This document shows, piece by piece, positions 1 to 8,207 of a stretch of 64,000 nucleotides of DNA. The DNA comes from Desulfovibrio sp. GTDB taxonomy: Bacteria; Desulfobacterota; Desulfovibrionia; Desulfovibrionales; Desulfovibrionaceae. Position 1 is the stretch's first letter. Each line of letters starts with the position of its first letter. Where the stretch lies: assembly GCA_024683955.1 (NCBI GenBank), contig JAIKXS010000017.1:62001-126000 (forward strand), in the 5' to 3' direction. A model generated the notes under the pieces. The model was not told the DNA's origin. It did not search any database and saw only the letters and a list, made by a program, of their open reading frames with translations. A program made the translations under genes and the position numbers.

Positions 1-1115
1 ACACCGCTCTTCTCGTGGCGGTGAACAAGGCCGAGTTCAAAGTACCGTTGCGGCAGGTCGCGGTAACTGCGCAGTGCATTGTTATAGATCAGCATATGCC
101 CCACGCAATTCATGGGCTTTATGCCGTGCACGTCCTCATCGATCTGCGTGAAGTACATATTCTCGCGATAATGGTCGTAATGGCCTGAGCGCTGCCAGGT
201 TTCCGCACGTAAGATCTGCGGACCCTGCACAATATCGTAATGCCGTTTCAAATGCTCACGCCGCCAGAAATCCTCGAGAATCGTGCGGACAAGCATACCG
301 TTCGGCAGCCAGAATACCATACCAGGGGCAACGTCCTCCTGAAACATGAAAAGGGAAAGCTCTTTGCCAAGTTTGCGGTGGTCGCGGCGTTTCGCCTCTT
401 CAAGCATCTTCAGATGTGCGGAAAGAGCCTTATCATCGGAAAAAGCCGTCCCGTAAATACGGGAGAGCATGGGATTGTGCTCATCGCCATGCCAGTAGGC
501 ACCTGCCACGCTCAAAAGCTTGAACGATTTGACAAAGCCAGTATTCGGCACATGGGGGCCACGGCAGAGATCCGTAAATTCAGCACAGGAATAAAGAGAC
601 ACCGTCGGGGCATCAATGCTTTCAATCAGCTCAACCTTGTACGTTTCGCCCATATCTCCAAAACGTGCCGCAGCTTCCTCACGCGACACGACGGAACGCT
701 CAAAAGGAGCCTTCGCGTCGCAGATTTTTTTCATCTCGGCTTCGATGGACGAAAGATCCTCGCTTGAAAAGGGACGTTCCACGTCAAAGTCGTAATAAAA
801 GCCGTTGGCAATAGCCGGTCCGATCGTGACCTTGGCCTTCGGAAAAAGGCGTTTGACAGCACATGCCATGACATGCGCCGCCGAATGGCGAATGATTTCA
901 AGTCCCTCGGGACTCTCAGCATAGACAGGACGAATTTCCTCTGTTCCGTCGGGCAGAGGAAGAGAAATATCCACGCACCGCGTCTCACCGGCACAACGGC
1001 ATACGGCCGCCACAAGTGCCTTATACTTCTTTCCGCTCAAAACCTGCTGCAAGACACTCGCAACAGAGGCGTTCGCCTGCGCTTCAACAGACTGCCCATC
1101 CACCTCGACCTTCAT
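1..1115 (-). CDS. thrS: Threonine--tRNA ligase, 5' part (cut by left edge)
   Basis: Charges tRNA-Thr with threonine in the cytoplasm. The reverse strand reads about 371 residues without a stop and leaves the window before its C-terminus. A TGS-like N-terminal domain begins at [12 protein letters not shown]. The editing-domain motif [15 protein letters not shown] follows, then [14 protein letters not shown]. The catalytic core begins near residue 230, with motif-2 region [14 protein letters not shown] close to the edge. The start is ATG at 1115, preceded by GAAGGAGCTTGT, a good ribosome binding site. The aminoacylation C-terminal and anticodon-binding domains lie outside. Identity is secure; nothing unusual is visible in the part shown. 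Confidence 0.96.
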   Translation of the reverse strand, partial: MKVEVDGQSVEAQANASVASVLQQVLSGKKYKALVAAVCRCAGETRCVDISLPLPDGTEEIRPVYAESPEGLEIIRHSAAHVMACAVKRLFPKAKVTIGPAIANGFYYDFDVERPFSSEDLSSIEAEMKKICDAKAPFERSVVSREEAAARFGDMGETYKVELIESIDAPTVSLYSCAEFTDLCRGPHVPNTGFVKSFKLLSVAGAYWHGDEHNPMLSRIYGTAFSDDKALSAHLKMLEEAKRRDHRKLGKELSLFMFQEDVAPGMVFWLPNGMLVRTILEDFWRREHLKRHYDIVQGPQILRAETWQRSGHYDHYRENMYFTQIDEDVHGIKPMNCVGHMLIYNNALRSYRDLPQRYFELGLVHRHEKSG

Positions 1116-1268
1116 ACAAGCTCCTTCAGCCGCTACACATGGAATCATTCTTAAGTGGAACGTTCCGTTCAAAATTCACGTCTTTCCATCTGATATGACG
1201 CGGCAACACAGCACCATCAGAAAGAAAAAACGCTTCTTCGCTGTAAGAAAAATAACGAACGGCTCAAT

Positions 1269-1325
1269 ATAATCAAGTTAAGACCATTCAGAAATACAGT
1301 TTTCTGAATGGTCTTAACTTGGTTA
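1269..1325. repeat. Dispersed palindrome copy 1 (AAGACCATTC family)
   Basis: Perfect 20-bp inverted repeat: 1275-1294 pairs with 1301-1320 across a 6-nt loop (TACAGT). It extends outward by about five more pairs, including one G-U. The core arm AAGACCATTCAGA is shared with copies at 1528, 4591 and 30265. This is the longest and best preserved copy. It may act as a terminator, but there is no clean U-tract directly after the arm. Confidence 0.85.
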
Positions 1326-1527
1326 TTCTTTCGAAAAATTTTTTCCCACGAAAGGCGTACCCTGACCGCACACGCAGGATCCGCGTCTCAAGTCAAAATA
1401 AAGATATACATCCACAGGGAAGGCAGGTTCCGAACCTCAACTCGGGCATATCCCGTGCAGAAGCAAGCTGAACAGCCTTCGCAACACGCCTGGGGAGAGA
1501 GAAAGACATCCTTAATACATTACAATA

Positions 1528-1563
1528 AAGACCATTCAGAGATACCTTTTTCTGAATGGTCTT
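1528..1563. repeat. Dispersed palindrome copy 2 (AAGACCATTC family)
   Basis: AAGACCATTCAGA at 1528-1540 pairs perfectly with TCTGAATGGTCTT at 1551-1563, leaving a 10-nt centre that can add two weaker pairs. A T-rich run (ATTATTTTTTC) follows on the plus strand about 7 nt later, so this copy could work as a rightward terminator. Confidence 0.85.
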
Positions 1564-1626
1564 ATCGCAATTATTTTTTCAAAAAGAGGTATGCCGCTTT
1601 CTCTGCACAGTGCAGGAAAAGGATTT

Positions 1627-1644
1627 GGCGGCATTTCTGCCGCC
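1627..1644 (-). terminator. GGCGGCA-GAAA-TGCCGCC hairpin downstream of tRNA-Val
   Basis: Read leftward, a 7-bp perfect stem with a GAAA tetraloop, followed by AAATCCTTTTCC. It lies about 105 nt beyond the tRNA 3' end in the direction of tRNA transcription. The same 18 bases occur after the ferredoxin gene at 42948-42965. The tail is a poor U-tract, so terminator function is probable rather than certain. Confidence 0.5.
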
Positions 1645-1748
1645 CAAAAAATCCTTACCCCAGCTACTATCGGGTAAACACCTTCGGCTTCGACACACCC
1701 AGCCGAAAAAATATATGTGTTATTGGGATATACCCAATCGCTTGCAAA

Positions 1749-1825
1749 TGGTAGGAACGAGCAGACTTGAACTGCTGACCCCTTCCGTGTCAAGGAAGTA
1801 CTCTAGCCACCTGAGCTACGCTCCT
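1749..1825 (-). tRNA. tRNA-Val (anticodon GAC)
   Basis: Reverse-strand cloverleaf. The acceptor stem AGGAGCG pairs with CGTTCCT (one G-U), followed by discriminator A and an encoded CCA at 1751-1749. The anticodon stem CTTCC/GGAAG encloses the loop TTGACAC, giving anticodon GAC. The T-arm carries the expected GTTCAAGTC. The gene stands alone, with its own promoter upstream at 1842-1870. Confidence 0.93.
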
Positions 1826-1841
1826 ACAAAAGACAAGTGTC

Positions 1842-1870
1842 TGTATAGACAAACTCTCCTCATTCGTCAA
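1842..1870 (-). promoter_or_regulatory. Sigma-70 type promoter of tRNA-Val
   Basis: On the reverse strand, TTGACG (1870-1865), a 17-nt spacer and TATACA (1847-1842) lie 16 nt upstream of the tRNA acceptor stem. Near-consensus boxes, exact spacing and position make this convincing. Confidence 0.75.
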
Positions 1871-2054
1871 TATCCCAGACACAACTTTTTTTCGTCATGC
1901 GCAAAAAAATTCTTTGACCGACTGCCCTTTCTTACTCCGCACGCATCCACAGCGAGGTGTGCGACCCTGAAAACCCGCCTGTCACAAGTGGAAAAGCCGA
2001 AGAGCAGGGAAGACAAGGCAGGCATGACGCAATCGTAAAAGTGAACGCTGAAGA

Positions 2055-2345
2055 TTGACATCCTCCCCCGCCTGACGTGGGGGATTCCTGTCAGCAGCGC
2101 CCCTGTTGGGCCGAACCACAGGCGGGTTCCTGCTTCACCGCGGCCGCTCGAGCCATCTTTGTTCCACAGGCTGACAAGGAATACCCTGCGGTCAACATAT
2201 TCAATGCCGCATTGAGATCGGCATTTATCTCAAAACCACGGGGAGTTACGGTTGAAGACAGCTTGTGACGGTCTGTTGTCGTTGGCCGCACGGCCAGCAC
2301 ACAAACCGTACTCACGGAACGGAAGGCTGCGCCATCTCGATTGTA
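2055..2345 (-). mobile_element. IS200/IS605-type remnant: tnpB 3' end plus right-end hairpin
   Basis: On the reverse strand the sequence encodes the C-terminus of a TnpB-like protein: NDNRPSQAVFNRNS, then after one frameshift RGFEINADLNAALNMLTAGYSLSACG and AAAVKQEP. These match the zinc-finger-distal end of IS605 OrfB proteins. It finishes at a right-end type hairpin (CCCCC 2065-2069 with GGGGG 2079-2083) and TTGACATCCTCC. The catalytic N-terminal two thirds and any tnpA are missing, so it is a dead relic. A related relic with both ends lies at 56056-56420. Confidence 0.85.
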
Positions 2346-2424
2346 TACATTCAAACAGACAACGTTTACGATAAAATGCTGCGGACACGCTTCTACAAAC
2401 CTCCATTGAACAGCAGGTACGGAC

Positions 2425-3744
2425 ATGAATCACTGTGACCTTCTTCTGCACGCAGCCCACATCGTCACTCAGGACGAAAAACGGCGTATCCTTCATGACG
2501 CCTCCATCGCCATCGCTGACGGGCGCATTCTTGATATCGGCACACGAAACGCCATAAGTCCTCTCTGGGAACCTGCAACGGAACGCGATCTCGGACACGC
2601 CCTTGTTCTTCCGGGACTAATCAACGCCCATACACATGCCGCCATGACATTTCTGCGGGGATTTGCCGACGATCTGCCACTCGTGACATGGCTTAAGGAA
2701 AAAATTTTTCCGCTTGAGGCGTCGCTCACAAAAGAAATTGTCAGGACGGGCTCTCTTCTTGGCTTCGCCGAAATGCTCAAGACAGGGACCACCCGCTGCC
2801 TTGATATGTATATGTTTTCTGACGAGGTTTTTGCTGCCGCAGAGACAGCCGGCATAGGCCTTGCGGCTGGAGAACCGATATTCAAGTTCCCTTCCGCTTC
2901 AGCTACGTGCTGGCAGGAGGAACTTGAACACACGGTTGCGCTTTCAGAACGTTTTGCCTCCTCGACAAGACTTCAAGTCATGATAAGTCCCCATGCCGTC
3001 TACACCTCAACCCCCGATATTCTGACCGCCTGCGTCAGGGCGAGCGAAGAGTACAACCTTCCCCTGCACATGCACCTTGCGGAAAGCGGGGAGGAAACAA
3101 AAGAATGTCTCTCCCAGCACGGAAGCCGCCCTATTCCCTACTGCCAGGCTCTCGGGCTTTTTGATCGGCCCCTGACCATTGCCCACGTTGTTGACGCTGA
3201 CGAACACGATGTCGAGAGACTGAAGAAGGCCAGTGACACAGTCATTGTTCATAATCCGGGCTCCAATATGAAACTTGCCTCAGGCGTGGCAAAGATTCCG
3301 ACCTTCCTTGGGTCGAAGATGCCCGTGGCCCTGGGCACGGACGGTCCCGCAAGCAACAATCAGCTCAATATGTTCCTTGAAATGAACCGGGCCGCCCTGC
3401 TCCATAAACTTTCCACCATGCACCCGGAAACACTGCCGGCCGAAGCAGTCCTTGATATGGCTACAAGAAACGGAGCAAAAGCCCTCCACAGAAAAGATCT
3501 CGGGGCCCTCATTCCAGGGAATCTCGCTGACCTCACGGTCCTCAACGAACAGGAACCCAACCTTACCCCCCTCTATGATCCGATCTCGCAATGCGTGTAC
3601 GCGGCAAGCGGACACGAAGTCATTCTGACTATGGTCGAGGGGGAAATTCTGTATGACCACGGAACGTTCACAAAATTTTCCTACGAGGACCTTTGGCAGG
3701 AAATGGAAGCCATAAAAGACAGCGTGACGAAAAATATGGCGTAA
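2425..3744 (+). CDS. mtaD: 5-methylthioadenosine/S-adenosylhomocysteine deaminase (amidohydrolase)
   Basis: A 439-residue metal-dependent amidohydrolase of the MtaD/ATZ-TRZ family, probably deaminating methylthioadenosine, adenosylhomocysteine or a related purine nucleoside. Metal-binding motifs are visible: NAHTHAAM at residues 67-74, HMHLAES near 215, IAHVVDADE near 245 and the aspartate of LGTDGPASNNQLNM near 298. An N-terminal strand segment (HIVTQDEKRRILHDASIAI) and a C-terminal one (PGNLADLTVLN) form the usual composite beta-sandwich. The ATG follows a weak GCAGGTACGGAC site. It stands alone next to the tnpB relic. The substrate is inferred from family, not from diagnostic residues. Confidence 0.88.
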   Translation: MNHCDLLLHAAHIVTQDEKRRILHDASIAIADGRILDIGTRNAISPLWEPATERDLGHALVLPGLINAHTHAAMTFLRGFADDLPLVTWLKEKIFPLEASLTKEIVRTGSLLGFAEMLKTGTTRCLDMYMFSDEVFAAAETAGIGLAAGEPIFKFPSASATCWQEELEHTVALSERFASSTRLQVMISPHAVYTSTPDILTACVRASEEYNLPLHMHLAESGEETKECLSQHGSRPIPYCQALGLFDRPLTIAHVVDADEHDVERLKKASDTVIVHNPGSNMKLASGVAKIPTFLGSKMPVALGTDGPASNNQLNMFLEMNRAALLHKLSTMHPETLPAEAVLDMATRNGAKALHRKDLGALIPGNLADLTVLNEQEPNLTPLYDPISQCVYAASGHEVILTMVEGEILYDHGTFTKFSYEDLWQEMEAIKDSVTKNMA

Positions 3745-4080
3745 CACGGGTTCCCGTAATTTTCATCTCTTGGCCACAGGCTGACGGCAGTTCCCTGCGC
3801 ACGGGGCCTCACCCCGTTCGCCATTCCGGATTCACAGCAAACAGACTTCAACGCATACCGATTCACGGGGACGGCGTAAACACGGAAACAGCATTAAGAA
3901 GCAGTTGGGGGAAGCATCTGACGCTCTCGGATTAGAATACAATAGTAAGGAATATTGCACCCTCCGCACCTCATTTCCGCAGCAACAGTGACAAAAGTAT
4001 CTTGACGCCCCCTGTGAGGACATGTATAAGTTGCGTTTCTCGACAAAATTCCTTTGTTCCTTGTCTGATGGAGGTGCCGT
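3745..4080. other. Intergenic, with promoter and a possible very degraded tnpB tail
   Basis: No gene recognised. A small hairpin (ACGGGG 3801-3806 with CCCCGT 3812-3817) lies downstream of mtaD. The reverse strand at 3772-3800 resembles the AVSACG end of TnpB, but too weakly to call. The promoter for the next gene is at 4002-4030. Confidence 0.5.
4002..4030 (+). promoter_or_regulatory. Sigma-70 type promoter of the PxxKW gene
   Basis: TTGACG at 4002-4007, a 17-nt spacer and TATAAG at 4025-4030. The start codon is at 4081, giving a leader of about 45 nt. Confidence 0.7.
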
Positions 4081-4344
4081 ATGGCCATATTAGAAAAAGC
4101 AGTAAAAACCGATGATGGCGTTATGCTCAACGGTTTTCTTCTCTCACCCATCGTTGATCAGTGCGATGGATGTGATCGTGTGCGTGATTTTGAAGAGGGA
4201 AAATATTGTTCTTCCTACCCCAATCCTGCCAGCAAATGGGCCGGCGGACGATGTAATTTTGCGACCCACGCCAAGATTGCCGTGGCTCAACAGGCCAAGG
4301 TCAACCCCCTCAAGGCATCCAAGCGTGCAGCCAAAGGTCGTTAA
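4081..4344 (+). CDS. PxxKW family cysteine-rich protein
   Basis: An 87-residue soluble protein of the PxxKW cysteine-rich family, which is known mainly from Desulfovibrio-like bacteria and has no assigned function. Four cysteines are at positions 28, 31, 43 and 58 (DQCDGC, KYCSSY, GRCNF). The defining PASKW falls at 49-53. The spacing suggests a small metal or Fe-S site, which is inference. The lysine-rich tail KASKRAAKGR is typical. The start is supported by TGGAGGTGCCGT before the ATG and by a strong promoter at 4002-4030. The gene is monocistronic and is followed by a palindromic repeat. Confidence 0.85.
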   Translation: MAILEKAVKTDDGVMLNGFLLSPIVDQCDGCDRVRDFEEGKYCSSYPNPASKWAGGRCNFATHAKIAVAQQAKVNPLKASKRAAKGR

Positions 4345-4693
4345 TCGTTCAGGAGAACAAATTTTCTGTTCTGCAGCTTGATGCAGGAATTTCTGACTGC
4401 AGAAAGCCACCGGGACTGTATCGTTCAATTTCAAGCCACCTTTTTTCTGTTGTCCAGCACGACGTCAGGAACTTTTGTCCGCGCATGGTCAGGCCATTGC
4501 ATTCCCTGCCCGGAGCACACGTCTGCAGGGAAAAGGACCGGTCTGGCACGATCCTTACATACGGATACAGTACCGTCAGAAAAAAATATGCAGTAAGACC
4601 ATTCAGAAGAATATATCTCTGAATGGTCTTACTGTACTGTAAACCGGATGTCATTCTCCCTTCCCCAACAGAATTCTCTCTCAGAGCAAGAGA
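4345..4693. other. Intergenic between the PxxKW gene and uvrC
   Basis: No gene seen. It contains palindrome copy 3 at 4591-4634. The rest is unstructured to my eye, apart from short repeats of CTGCAG near 4370-4410. Confidence 0.5.
4591..4634. repeat. Dispersed palindrome copy 3 (AAGACCATTC family)
   Basis: A perfect 17-bp inverted repeat: 4591-4607 (CAGTAAGACCATTCAGA) with 4618-4634, loop of 10 nt. There is no U-tract on the plus strand. On the minus strand a run of seven Ts begins about 8 nt past the arm. It sits 59 bp before the uvrC start. Confidence 0.88.
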
Positions 4694-6790
4694 ATGCTTC
4701 GTCCTGATCCATCCTCTCTTCCGATGACGCCCGGCGTCTATCTGTATAAGGACGCCTCAGGAACCATCATCTATGTCGGCAAAGCACGCATCCTCCGCCG
4801 GCGAATTCTCTCCTACTTCCGGAAAGACGGCCTCTCAGTTAAAACAAAGGCCATGCTTTCTCATGCCGAAAGCCTTGATTTTTTGACCACGGCAACCGAA
4901 AAGGAAGCACTTCTTCTTGAAGCATCCCTCATCAAAAAGCATCATCCCCACTATAATATCGCCCTTCGGGACGACAAACAGTACTTCCTCTTTCGCCTCA
5001 ACCCAAACGAGCACTATCCGCGTCTCGAAATCGTACGCCAGGCGCGCCGTGACGGAGCACGCTACTTCGGTCCGTTCACTTCGGCCCAGGACGCCCGTAA
5101 CACATGGAAGCTGCTCCACAAGACATTTGGCATTCGCCGTTGCACAGACAGAGGCATGAGGAACAGAGTCCGCCCCTGTCTCTACTACCACATTGGTCAG
5201 TGCCTCGCCCCCTGCACACACAACGTTGGGGAGGACAGATACAGGGAGTCAGTCAAGGCCATATGCGCGCTTCTCGATGGTGACGCCAGCGCGCTCATAC
5301 AGAATCTGACTGATAAGATGAACAAGGCCTCGGAAGCCATGGCCTATGAAGAGGCCATGACCTTCAGGGATCAGATACGGGCCATCACAAAGACAGTGGA
5401 ACAGCAGGCCGTTATTCTCCCCGGCAAGCGTGACACCGACTGCATCGGACTCTACGAATCAGACGGGGGGATGACTATTGGCATGGTGTGCGTACGCCAT
5501 GGGGCGATTTCCGGAGGACGAACCTATTACTGGCCAGACCTGCGTTATGAGGACGCGGAGGAACTTCTATCCTCGTTTCTTGCCCAATATTACGCCTACC
5601 AGCTTCCGCCTCCCCGCATTCTTCTTCCCTCGAACCCCGCGTCCCTGACCAACGGCAGCCAGTGCCGTGCGGATCAGAAAAGAAAGGAATGTCAGGAAAT
5701 CCCGGAAAAAAACATTCAGGATGCAGTGCAAAAGGCCCTCGGGGACATTCGGTGGACAGAGATGGACGAAGCACGCGGCTGCGAGACGGGCCTTTGCACG
5801 CCATGGTCCGATCACAGTTCCAATGAAACGGAAGAAGCATTTTCTGTCACGGCACTTGAAGAGTACCTCTCGGAGCGCCGAAAGGGAACAGTCCGTCTTC
5901 TTCTCCCGAAGACGGTTCTTGACGTCCACCTGGTCGACATGGCCCAGGCCAACGCGAGGGAAGAAAGCAGACGCCGGGAACTTTCCACCCCGATGAACCT
6001 GCTTACACGGCTGCAAAAGCACTTCGGCCTTGCCCATCCACCACGGCGTATTGAGTGTGTGGATGTCTCCCACACCCAGGGCAGCGCAACACGAGTTGGA
6101 AACATAGTCTACGAGGACGGTGTCCCTGCTCCACATGACTACAGGATCTACGCAATGCCCGAAGGAAATGACGACTATCTGACCCTTGCCACATGGGTTC
6201 CAAAACGTCTTCAGAGTGGTCCTCCCTGGCCGGATATCCTTCTCATCGACGGAGGACGAGGACAGATTCAGGCTGTTTTGCGTGCCCTCAGAGAGGCGGG
6301 AAAAGAAGAACTCTTTCCCCTCGCCGGTATTGCAAAGGCCCGAACGGAGGACGGTGCACAGGACAGACGGGCCGGCAATGTGGCCGACAGGATTTTTGTT
6401 CCGAACAGATCAAATCCTCTCCCCTTTAAGGCAGGTTCGGCCGAACTCCTCCTTCTCCAGCGCATCCGTGACACAGCGCACCATTTTGCCATAAGCCGTC
6501 ATCGCAAGGCCCGAGACAAAAATGCTCTCACATCAGACCTTGAGACACTTCCCGGTATCGGTCCTAAAACAGCGAAAGCACTCTGGGCGCATTTTCCGAC
6601 ATTTGCCGCCATGTGCCAAGCGTCCGAAGAGGAACTTGCCCGCATACCAGGCTTTGGAGCAAAGAAAGCAGGTAACATCGTAAGGGCCCTGAAAAAACAC
6701 CCGGGGACGAATCCACCTCTTTCTGATCCCTCAGATGATTCAAGAGCAGGCACTAATCCAGCAAACAGCAAAAAAATGACAAACCGATGA
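4694..6790 (+). CDS. uvrC: Excinuclease ABC subunit C
   Basis: A 698-residue UvrC, the dual-incision nuclease of nucleotide excision repair, acting with UvrA and UvrB. The N-terminal GIY-YIG nuclease shows GVYLYKDASGTIIYVGKAR at about 14-32. A UVR helical motif (MAYEEAMTFRDQIRAI) lies near 216-231. The RNase H-like second nuclease contains IECVDVSHTQG and ILLIDGGRGQ. Two helix-hairpin-helix motifs (LPGIGPKTAKALW, IPGFGAKKAGNIV) end the protein. It is somewhat longer than the 600-620 usual for the family because of a poorly conserved linker around residues 300-380 and a polar C-terminal tail. No operon partner is visible; the downstream 430 bp is AT-rich and non-coding. Confidence 0.97.
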   Translation: MLRPDPSSLPMTPGVYLYKDASGTIIYVGKARILRRRILSYFRKDGLSVKTKAMLSHAESLDFLTTATEKEALLLEASLIKKHHPHYNIALRDDKQYFLFRLNPNEHYPRLEIVRQARRDGARYFGPFTSAQDARNTWKLLHKTFGIRRCTDRGMRNRVRPCLYYHIGQCLAPCTHNVGEDRYRESVKAICALLDGDASALIQNLTDKMNKASEAMAYEEAMTFRDQIRAITKTVEQQAVILPGKRDTDCIGLYESDGGMTIGMVCVRHGAISGGRTYYWPDLRYEDAEELLSSFLAQYYAYQLPPPRILLPSNPASLTNGSQCRADQKRKECQEIPEKNIQDAVQKALGDIRWTEMDEARGCETGLCTPWSDHSSNETEEAFSVTALEEYLSERRKGTVRLLLPKTVLDVHLVDMAQANAREESRRRELSTPMNLLTRLQKHFGLAHPPRRIECVDVSHTQGSATRVGNIVYEDGVPAPHDYRIYAMPEGNDDYLTLATWVPKRLQSGPPWPDILLIDGGRGQIQAVLRALREAGKEELFPLAGIAKARTEDGAQDRRAGNVADRIFVPNRSNPLPFKAGSAELLLLQRIRDTAHHFAISRHRKARDKNALTSDLETLPGIGPKTAKALWAHFPTFAAMCQASEEELARIPGFGAKKAGNIVRALKKHPGTNPPLSDPSDDSRAGTNPANSKKMTNR

Positions 6791-7220
6791 AAATAGGCTA
6801 CTGATTTTCAAGTACATTTATTGGAAAACACAACCCCCGCGACAAAAGCAGTCGATAGCAGAAGGCACTCTCTTATTTACGGAAAAGACTCCATCGTCCC
6901 CTATACTACTGGCCAGATATTTCCACAAAAAAATACAGATACCCTACGATATAAAGAGATTGGGATGCCAAGATAAAATTTTATACTTTTAAAGATACTA
7001 TTCTGTTTCATAACAATACTTATTTTCAAATTTTAAAATGTAAAAATTTAGTTATCATACGGAATAATAAACATCACTTATTTTTGGACTCAGAACAACG
7101 CATAGCCAAAAAAATATCTGTCTCTCCGCTCGTTGCGAGAAAATGCGGTGGAAACGTGACGGTCCTCCCTTACAACAACGGCAGCAGATTCTCTGAATTC
7201 CGCACAAGAAGGAACTTTTG
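6791..7220. other. AT-rich intergenic region upstream of an unidentified gene
   Basis: A distinctly AT-rich stretch (about 6950-7080), unlike neighbouring coding DNA. It has many TATA-like hexamers but no single best promoter. No RNA gene or repeat recognised. Confidence 0.5.
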
Positions 7221-7991
7221 ATGCCCACCAAAAAGAGTGTTTTCGTAACCATCCTTGAAGAAGACTCTGCATTACAAGCAAGTCTGACAAAAAAGCTTGA
7301 AACTGCAGGCCTCGCTGTCAACATTGGTTCCTGGGACACTCGTGATCCCTTCGCATGGGCAAAAACGTCGGAAGCTGTCCTCAACCATCACGCCTGGGTC
7401 ATCGCAGGGCGAGACTTCACATCAAGCAACAACCGTTCCGCACTTTCTCTCTGCACACTCCGCATCTTTTCGGTTCGTGGCACCGCGTTTCCCGTCCTGC
7501 TTGTGCCGTCTTCGGATTTCCCTGATATTGCTTCCCTTCCAACTCCCCTGCGTGAGACAGTCTGTGTCAGGTCTCGCATCGGCGCAAAATGCGCCATCCT
7601 GACCGAAACCTACAAACGGATCCCTTCCGAATTCCGCCTTTGCCCGCATATCCGGAACAATTCCGAACTCTGGTTTGAAGTGGGCCCGGTTGACGCCATC
7701 TGGGACGAGGTGCTCTTTGCAAGCGGCATGCAGAAATCCGGGGAGGGCATCCCCGTTGCCTGCGCTGTCGGCACCGCTAAAAAAATGCCTGACAAGAGCA
7801 GCATCATTCACCCCCATCTCAATATCAAACGACAAGTACATGAAATTCCCTGCCGCGGCTTCAGCATTTCCAATAAACTCAATTCCCAAACATCCTATTT
7901 TGTACAGGTTTCAGCATGTCCTGAAGTGCTTGCATTCGGAGGAACTTCCGCCGAAAACACAAACTCTCTTCATGTCATTGACCTTGTCTGA
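7221..7991 (+). CDS. Unidentified 256-residue protein, possible TIR-like/Rossmann fold
   Basis: I do not recognise this protein. ATG at 7221 is preferred over the TTG one codon earlier, because AAGGAA at 7209-7214 gives it a 6-nt spacing. The first 110 residues alternate strands and helices: SVFVTILEEDSALQASLTKK, then LAVNIGSWD, WAKTSEAVLNHHAWVIAGRDF and AFPVLLVPSSDFPD. The order of an initial hydrophobic strand, a W-rich centre and an 'I-x-G-x-D-F' strand end recalls TIR-like domains. The C-terminal half has several cysteines and histidines but no clear motif. No signal peptide or membrane segment. It is isolated behind an AT-rich region, which could indicate acquisition. The fold assignment is inference only. 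Confidence 0.7.
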   Translation: MPTKKSVFVTILEEDSALQASLTKKLETAGLAVNIGSWDTRDPFAWAKTSEAVLNHHAWVIAGRDFTSSNNRSALSLCTLRIFSVRGTAFPVLLVPSSDFPDIASLPTPLRETVCVRSRIGAKCAILTETYKRIPSEFRLCPHIRNNSELWFEVGPVDAIWDEVLFASGMQKSGEGIPVACAVGTAKKMPDKSSIIHPHLNIKRQVHEIPCRGFSISNKLNSQTSYFVQVSACPEVLAFGGTSAENTNSLHVIDLV

Positions 7992-8154
7992 CATGGTTAT
8001 GCACATATCTCACACGGCTCCTTAAGAAAGACCGGGGCAATCCGTCGGGCAAAGACATCATGGTTTCTCTCACGGCATTCATGCCTCCCTGTGGGGCATC
8101 ATCCCGTGAGTTTTACGAATACGTACAATCAGATGCAATCAATAAAAGGAGACG

Positions 8155-8194
8155 TGCGGTTGTCTCCAAAGACCTGTCTTTGGGGTTCCCCGCA
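8155..8194 (+). promoter_or_regulatory. Nested leader hairpin before the M20 peptidase gene
   Basis: The inner stem CTCCAAAGA (8164-8172) pairs with TCTTTGGGG (8177-8185) across a 4-nt loop. The outer arms TGCGG (8155-8159) and CCGCA (8190-8194) pair around it. The structure ends 9 nt before the start codon at 8204, and a good ribosome binding site (AAAAGGAG) lies just upstream of it. Confidence 0.55.
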
Positions 8195-8207
8195 TGAAGC
8201 TGTATGA
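8160..8207 (+). CDS. Possible 15-residue leader peptide overlapping the M20 gene
   Basis: A TTG codon at 8160 sits 8 nt after AAGGAG and opens a short frame reading MSPKTCLWGSPHEAV. Its TGA stop (8205-8207) overlaps the ATG (8204-8206) of the peptidase gene as ATGA, the classic arrangement for translational coupling. A GTG at 8154 is a less well spaced alternative. The frame runs through the leader hairpin. The peptidase ATG has only a weak GAAG of its own. Expression is unproven and the frame could be chance. Confidence 0.35.
   Translation: MSPKTCLWGSPHEAV

Larger units (their letters stand above)
1116..1748. other. Intergenic region between thrS and tRNA-Val with three hairpins
   Basis: No convincing gene is visible. 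Open frames here lack ribosome binding sites and are broken by strong inverted repeats. The stretch holds two copies of the dispersed AAGACCATTC palindrome (1275-1320 and 1528-1563) and a GGCGGCA hairpin (1627-1644). Confidence 0.6.
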
